This document shows, piece by piece, positions 34,794 to 36,924 of a stretch of DNA of 36,924 nucleotides. Under the pieces are notes generated by a model. That model was not told where the DNA came from and ran no database searches. It saw nothing but the letters and a program-made list of their open reading frames with translations. The position numbers and the translations under genes were made by a program. Positions within the stretch are counted from its first letter, which is position 1, and every line of letters begins with the position of its first letter. Origin of the DNA: Staphylococcus pseudintermedius. Its GTDB lineage: Bacteria; Bacillota; Bacilli; Staphylococcales; Staphylococcaceae. The stretch spans positions 1 to 36,924 of the forward strand of contig NZ_MLGE02000019.1 in assembly GCF_001792775.2 (NCBI RefSeq), given 5' to 3'.

Positions 34794-35597
34794 CTATTTT
34801 AATGTTTCTAACTCTTCAATATGGTATTCCATCAATTGTTCCATGCCATCTAATCGCACTTGCATTGATACATCAATAATATTCAGACTGACGACTTCAC
34901 CATGACCTTCTGGTGTTTGAATACGTGTCCCGATATCTGGTAACTGTTCACGTGCTGATTCATAAAAATCATTTTCAAATTTCAAACAACACATTAAACG
35001 GCCACATGCACCCGAAATTTTAGTCGGATTTAACGATAAATTTTGGTCTTTTGCCATTTTGATTGAGACCGGTTCGAAATCTCCTAAAAACGTCGCGCAA
35101 CATAGCGAACGCCCACACGGACCAATCCCACCGAGTAATTTCGCTTCATCACGCACGCCGATTTGACGCAATTCGATACGTGTTTTTAAGCGCTGCGCCA
35201 GCATACGCACTAATTTTCGGAAATCGATACGTTCATCCGCTGTAAAATTAAAAATGATTTTAGAACGGTCTAAAATGTATTCGCAATTCACGACGCACAT
35301 CTCCAAACCTAATTGTTCGACAAATCCTTTACACATATCCGCCGCACGCGCTGCATCCACTTCGTTTTTTTCATATTGGATTAAATCCGCTTCCGTTGCG
35401 ATACGTAAAACAGGCTTTAATGGCAGTGTGACGTCTTGCTCTGATACCTCTCTCGACGCATGTCTCACAACACCTAATTCGTGGCCACGCTTAGATTCCA
35501 CTACGACATACTGCCCAATGGTGAGTGAAGTAGTATTTGGCGCATAATATTCTAATGTATTGGCCTTTTCAAAGTAAATCCCTACAACAGCATACAT
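34794..35597 (-). CDS. ricT: RicT (YaaT), PSP1-domain Fe-S regulator of RNA cleavage
   Basis: Part of the RicA-RicF-RicT complex that guides RNase Y processing of operon mRNAs in Bacillus. The 267-aa PSP1 protein carries the conserved cysteines C161, C166, C167, C198, C203 and C204 (GPCGRSLCCATF and GACGRLMCCLKF), proposed ligands for [4Fe-4S] clusters with its partners. ATG 35597 has AAAGGGTG 6 bp upstream; the in-frame GTG 9 bp earlier overlaps the holB stop. It follows holB by 5 bp. Confidence 0.95.
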   Translation of the reverse strand: MYAVVGIYFEKANTLEYYAPNTTSLTIGQYVVVESKRGHELGVVRHASREVSEQDVTLPLKPVLRIATEADLIQYEKNEVDAARAADMCKGFVEQLGLEMCVVNCEYILDRSKIIFNFTADERIDFRKLVRMLAQRLKTRIELRQIGVRDEAKLLGGIGPCGRSLCCATFLGDFEPVSIKMAKDQNLSLNPTKISGACGRLMCCLKFENDFYESAREQLPDIGTRIQTPEGHGEVVSLNIIDVSMQVRLDGMEQLMEYHIEELETLK

Positions 35598-35602
35598 CAG
35601 CG

Positions 35603-36535
35603 TCACCCTTTCACTTTAATTGCAATTTGCTCAAATACTAGCGTGGCGTTCACGTTTTGATTGAGCTTTTTATGTGCTTCTGTTATTTGCTCTATAATAT
35701 AGGTTAAATGGTGATAACTCAACCGTGTCACCAACGTCTCATATTCTGACTGCAACTCTGAAAATGTAATCCGCTCCACCATGCCCACTTTGACGTACAT
35801 TAAATCTTGGAAAAACGCATTCATGCCAGATAACGCCAACAATTGTAACTGTCTCGTTTTTGCATATTTCATTAATTCCACAACACCAATTAATGCCATT
35901 TCGCGTTGGTTTAACAACTTATCACACCATTGTAAAAGCATCTTACGCATCGGAGCTAATTCAACACTTTCATGAAGTTGTAGCGCCACCTCAAGTTGTG
36001 TCGTATACGTACTTAACAACTCTGCAATTGGTACAGTTAACGTGTCATCTTGTTCCGTTAATCGCGACACAAATGTAGCACGTGACATTGGTTTAAAATA
36101 CACATGCTGACAACGAGAATGAATCGTATCTAAAATTTGTTCGGGTTTGGTTGTCATAATCATCGCAATGGTATTTTTCGGCGGTTCTTCTAAAAACTTA
36201 AGAATACTATTTTCACCTTGAACCGTTAATTTTTCAAAGTCTTGGATAATGTAAACTTTATAGTCTCCTTCAATAGGCAATTGGTTCATGTGATGTACTA
36301 AGTTTTCGACTTGTTCCTTTTTGAGCGTTGTCTCATCTGTCATCACATATTGAAAGTCAGGATGGTTTTGCCCTTCAACTTTCAAGCGACATCGTTCTTC
36401 ATCTTGACATAAAATGAGTTGCGCAAAGGCTATCGCGGTCGTCTTCATTGCTTCGGCGTCATCACCTTCGAATAAATACGCATGTGACAGTTTTTGGTTG
36501 TGATAGGCTTTGGTGAGTTGTTCGATTACTTCCAT
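35603..36535 (-). CDS. holB: DNA polymerase III delta' subunit
   Basis: Clamp-loader subunit. The 310-aa product has the AAA+ fold but no Walker A lysine pattern (HAYLFEGDDAEAMKTT in place of GxxGxGKT), as expected for delta'. It has the PDF-containing segment, the EEPPKNT sensor-1 region (LKFLEEPP) and HSRCQ. An SD AAAGGAG lies 10 bp before the ATG. It is the first gene of the leftward run here; tmk and darA, which normally precede it, are not seen in the 389 bp upstream. Confidence 0.95.
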   Translation of the reverse strand: MEVIEQLTKAYHNQKLSHAYLFEGDDAEAMKTTAIAFAQLILCQDEERCRLKVEGQNHPDFQYVMTDETTLKKEQVENLVHHMNQLPIEGDYKVYIIQDFEKLTVQGENSILKFLEEPPKNTIAMIMTTKPEQILDTIHSRCQHVYFKPMSRATFVSRLTEQDDTLTVPIAELLSTYTTQLEVALQLHESVELAPMRKMLLQWCDKLLNQREMALIGVVELMKYAKTRQLQLLALSGMNAFFQDLMYVKVGMVERITFSELQSEYETLVTRLSYHHLTYIIEQITEAHKKLNQNVNATLVFEQIAIKVKG

Positions 36536-36906
36536 TAACCTTGCGCTCCTTTTGTAAAGATATTGATGGATATGTATGAGATACTACTCCATTTTACCGC
36601 AATATGTGTGGATAGACTATGACTTTATTTCATTCGTCAACATCTTCATTGTATTGATATTTATTAAGAGATTCATCAGACTTTTGTTGAGATAACTACA
36701 TACGCATCTATTCAATAAAAAAGGTTGCGACTATACATATGACTTATTGGCGTCATACTGTCACAACCTTCCTTGCTATTTTAAAAGGTTATATATTTTT
36801 AACGGTTGGTGAGAGATTCACTGACCGTTATTTTAATTTTTGATATTAAAAAAGCACAAATATCTCTATAATTGTAAGTGACCAAACCAACGATTAAGGA
36901 GATATT
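36536..36906. other. Intergenic region upstream of holB
   Basis: No gene supported. It holds a weak candidate holB promoter (minus-strand TAAAAT at 36591-36596, poor -35 TAGTCT at 17 bp), a minus-strand terminator (36715-36770), a plus-strand hairpin with T-tracts (AACGGTTGGTGA / TCACTGACCGTT at about 36799-36827) and the hairpin at 36854-36910. This dense set of stems looks like the border of an inserted element. Confidence 0.5.
36715..36770 (-). terminator. Minus-strand terminator upstream of holB
   Basis: Minus-strand stem AAGGTTGTGAC / GTCGCAACCTT (11 bp, one G-U pair) with inner arms ATGAC/GTCAT, followed by TTTTTT. It would stop transcription coming from beyond the right edge, so holB must start its own transcript. 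Confidence 0.8.
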
Positions 36907-36910
36907 GTGC
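36854..36910. promoter_or_regulatory. Hairpin masking the SD of the right-edge ORF; also a minus-strand terminator
   Basis: GCACAAATATCTC (36854-36866) pairs with GAGATATTGTGC (36899-36910), one base unpaired. On the plus strand the right arm covers the end of the SD AAGGAG (36896-36901) and the GTG start. TATAAT (36867-36872) lies in the loop. On the minus strand the same stem is followed by TTTTTT (36848-36853), a terminator shape. Confidence 0.6.
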
Positions 36911-36924
36911 CTATGTGTAATGAT
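36907..36924 (+). CDS. Start of an ORF running off the right edge, possibly an ISL3-type transposase
   Basis: The only plausible plus-strand gene start in the window. AAGGAG is 5 bp before a GTG (36907) and 11 bp before an in-frame ATG (36913); the codons give (MP)MCND. ISL3-family transposases of Gram-positives often begin in a similar way, but six codons prove nothing. The hairpin over the SD and its orientation against all neighbours support a mobile element. It could instead be an unrelated gene or no gene. Confidence 0.35.

Noticed and set aside
35603..36535. Loss of the Walker A motif in holB read as a damaged ATPase.
   Set aside because: Delta' subunits normally lack a functional nucleotide site, so this is expected.

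Overview
The window is a chromosomal segment of a Staphylococcus. Evidence: the predicted proteins (FtsH, Hpt, RplY, SpoVG, RnmV, YabA) read as close relatives of the staphylococcal proteins; the order holB-ricT-yabA ... metG-tatD-rnmV-rsmA-veg-ispE-purR-ridA-spoVG-glmU-prs-rplY-pth-mfd ... tilS-hpt-ftsH-hslO-cysK-folP-folB-folK-lysS-rrn is the conserved staphylococcal/bacillar origin-proximal block; and the 5S-Val-Thr-Lys-Gly-Leu-Arg-Pro-Ala-16S cluster follows lysS. A dusB gene between folK and lysS, which I do not recall from S. aureus at this place, points to another species; the hyicus-intermedius group is a guess only.

Layout: every recognised gene lies on the minus strand, so transcription runs from the right edge to the left. 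36.9-36.8 kb: first codons of a plus-strand ORF that looks like the start of an insertion sequence, plus hairpins. 36.5-32.6 kb: replication and translation genes (holB, ricT, yabA, trmN6-like methylase, GIY-YIG protein, rsmI). 32.5-27.5 kb: metG, tatD, rnmV, rsmA, veg. 27.1-21.1 kb: ispE, purR, ridA, spoVG, glmU, prs, rplY. 20.7-12.7 kb: pth, mfd, a polysaccharide flippase, yabN, rqcP, divIC, yabR, mostly overlapping by a few bases. 12.6-8.6 kb: tilS, hpt, ftsH. 8.1-5.8 kb: hslO and cysK, each in its own unit with long gaps around them. 5.6-1.4 kb: folP-folB-folK-dusB-lysS, ended by a strong terminator. 1.14 kb to the left edge: tandem promoters driving 5S, eight tRNAs and 16S, whose first bases are at position 1.

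The genes are almost entirely housekeeping: tRNA and rRNA maturation (RnmV-RsmA for 5S and 16S, TilS, DusB, TrmN6, RsmI), ribosome rescue and transcription-repair coupling (Pth, RqcP, Mfd), PRPP/purine metabolism (Prs, PurR, Hpt, RidA), cell envelope (GlmU, DivIC, flippase), folate and cysteine synthesis, and protein quality control (FtsH, HslO).

The less ordinary content is in the intergenic gaps: an SD-masking hairpin at the putative IS end, a concentric inverted-repeat element between cysK and hslO whose terminal motif recurs on the other side of hslO, a large palindromic element between tatD and metG, a terminator lying directly against the tilS ribosome-binding site, and a folded leader in front of the 5S-binding protein gene rplY. 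I found no CRISPR array, phage or defence system.
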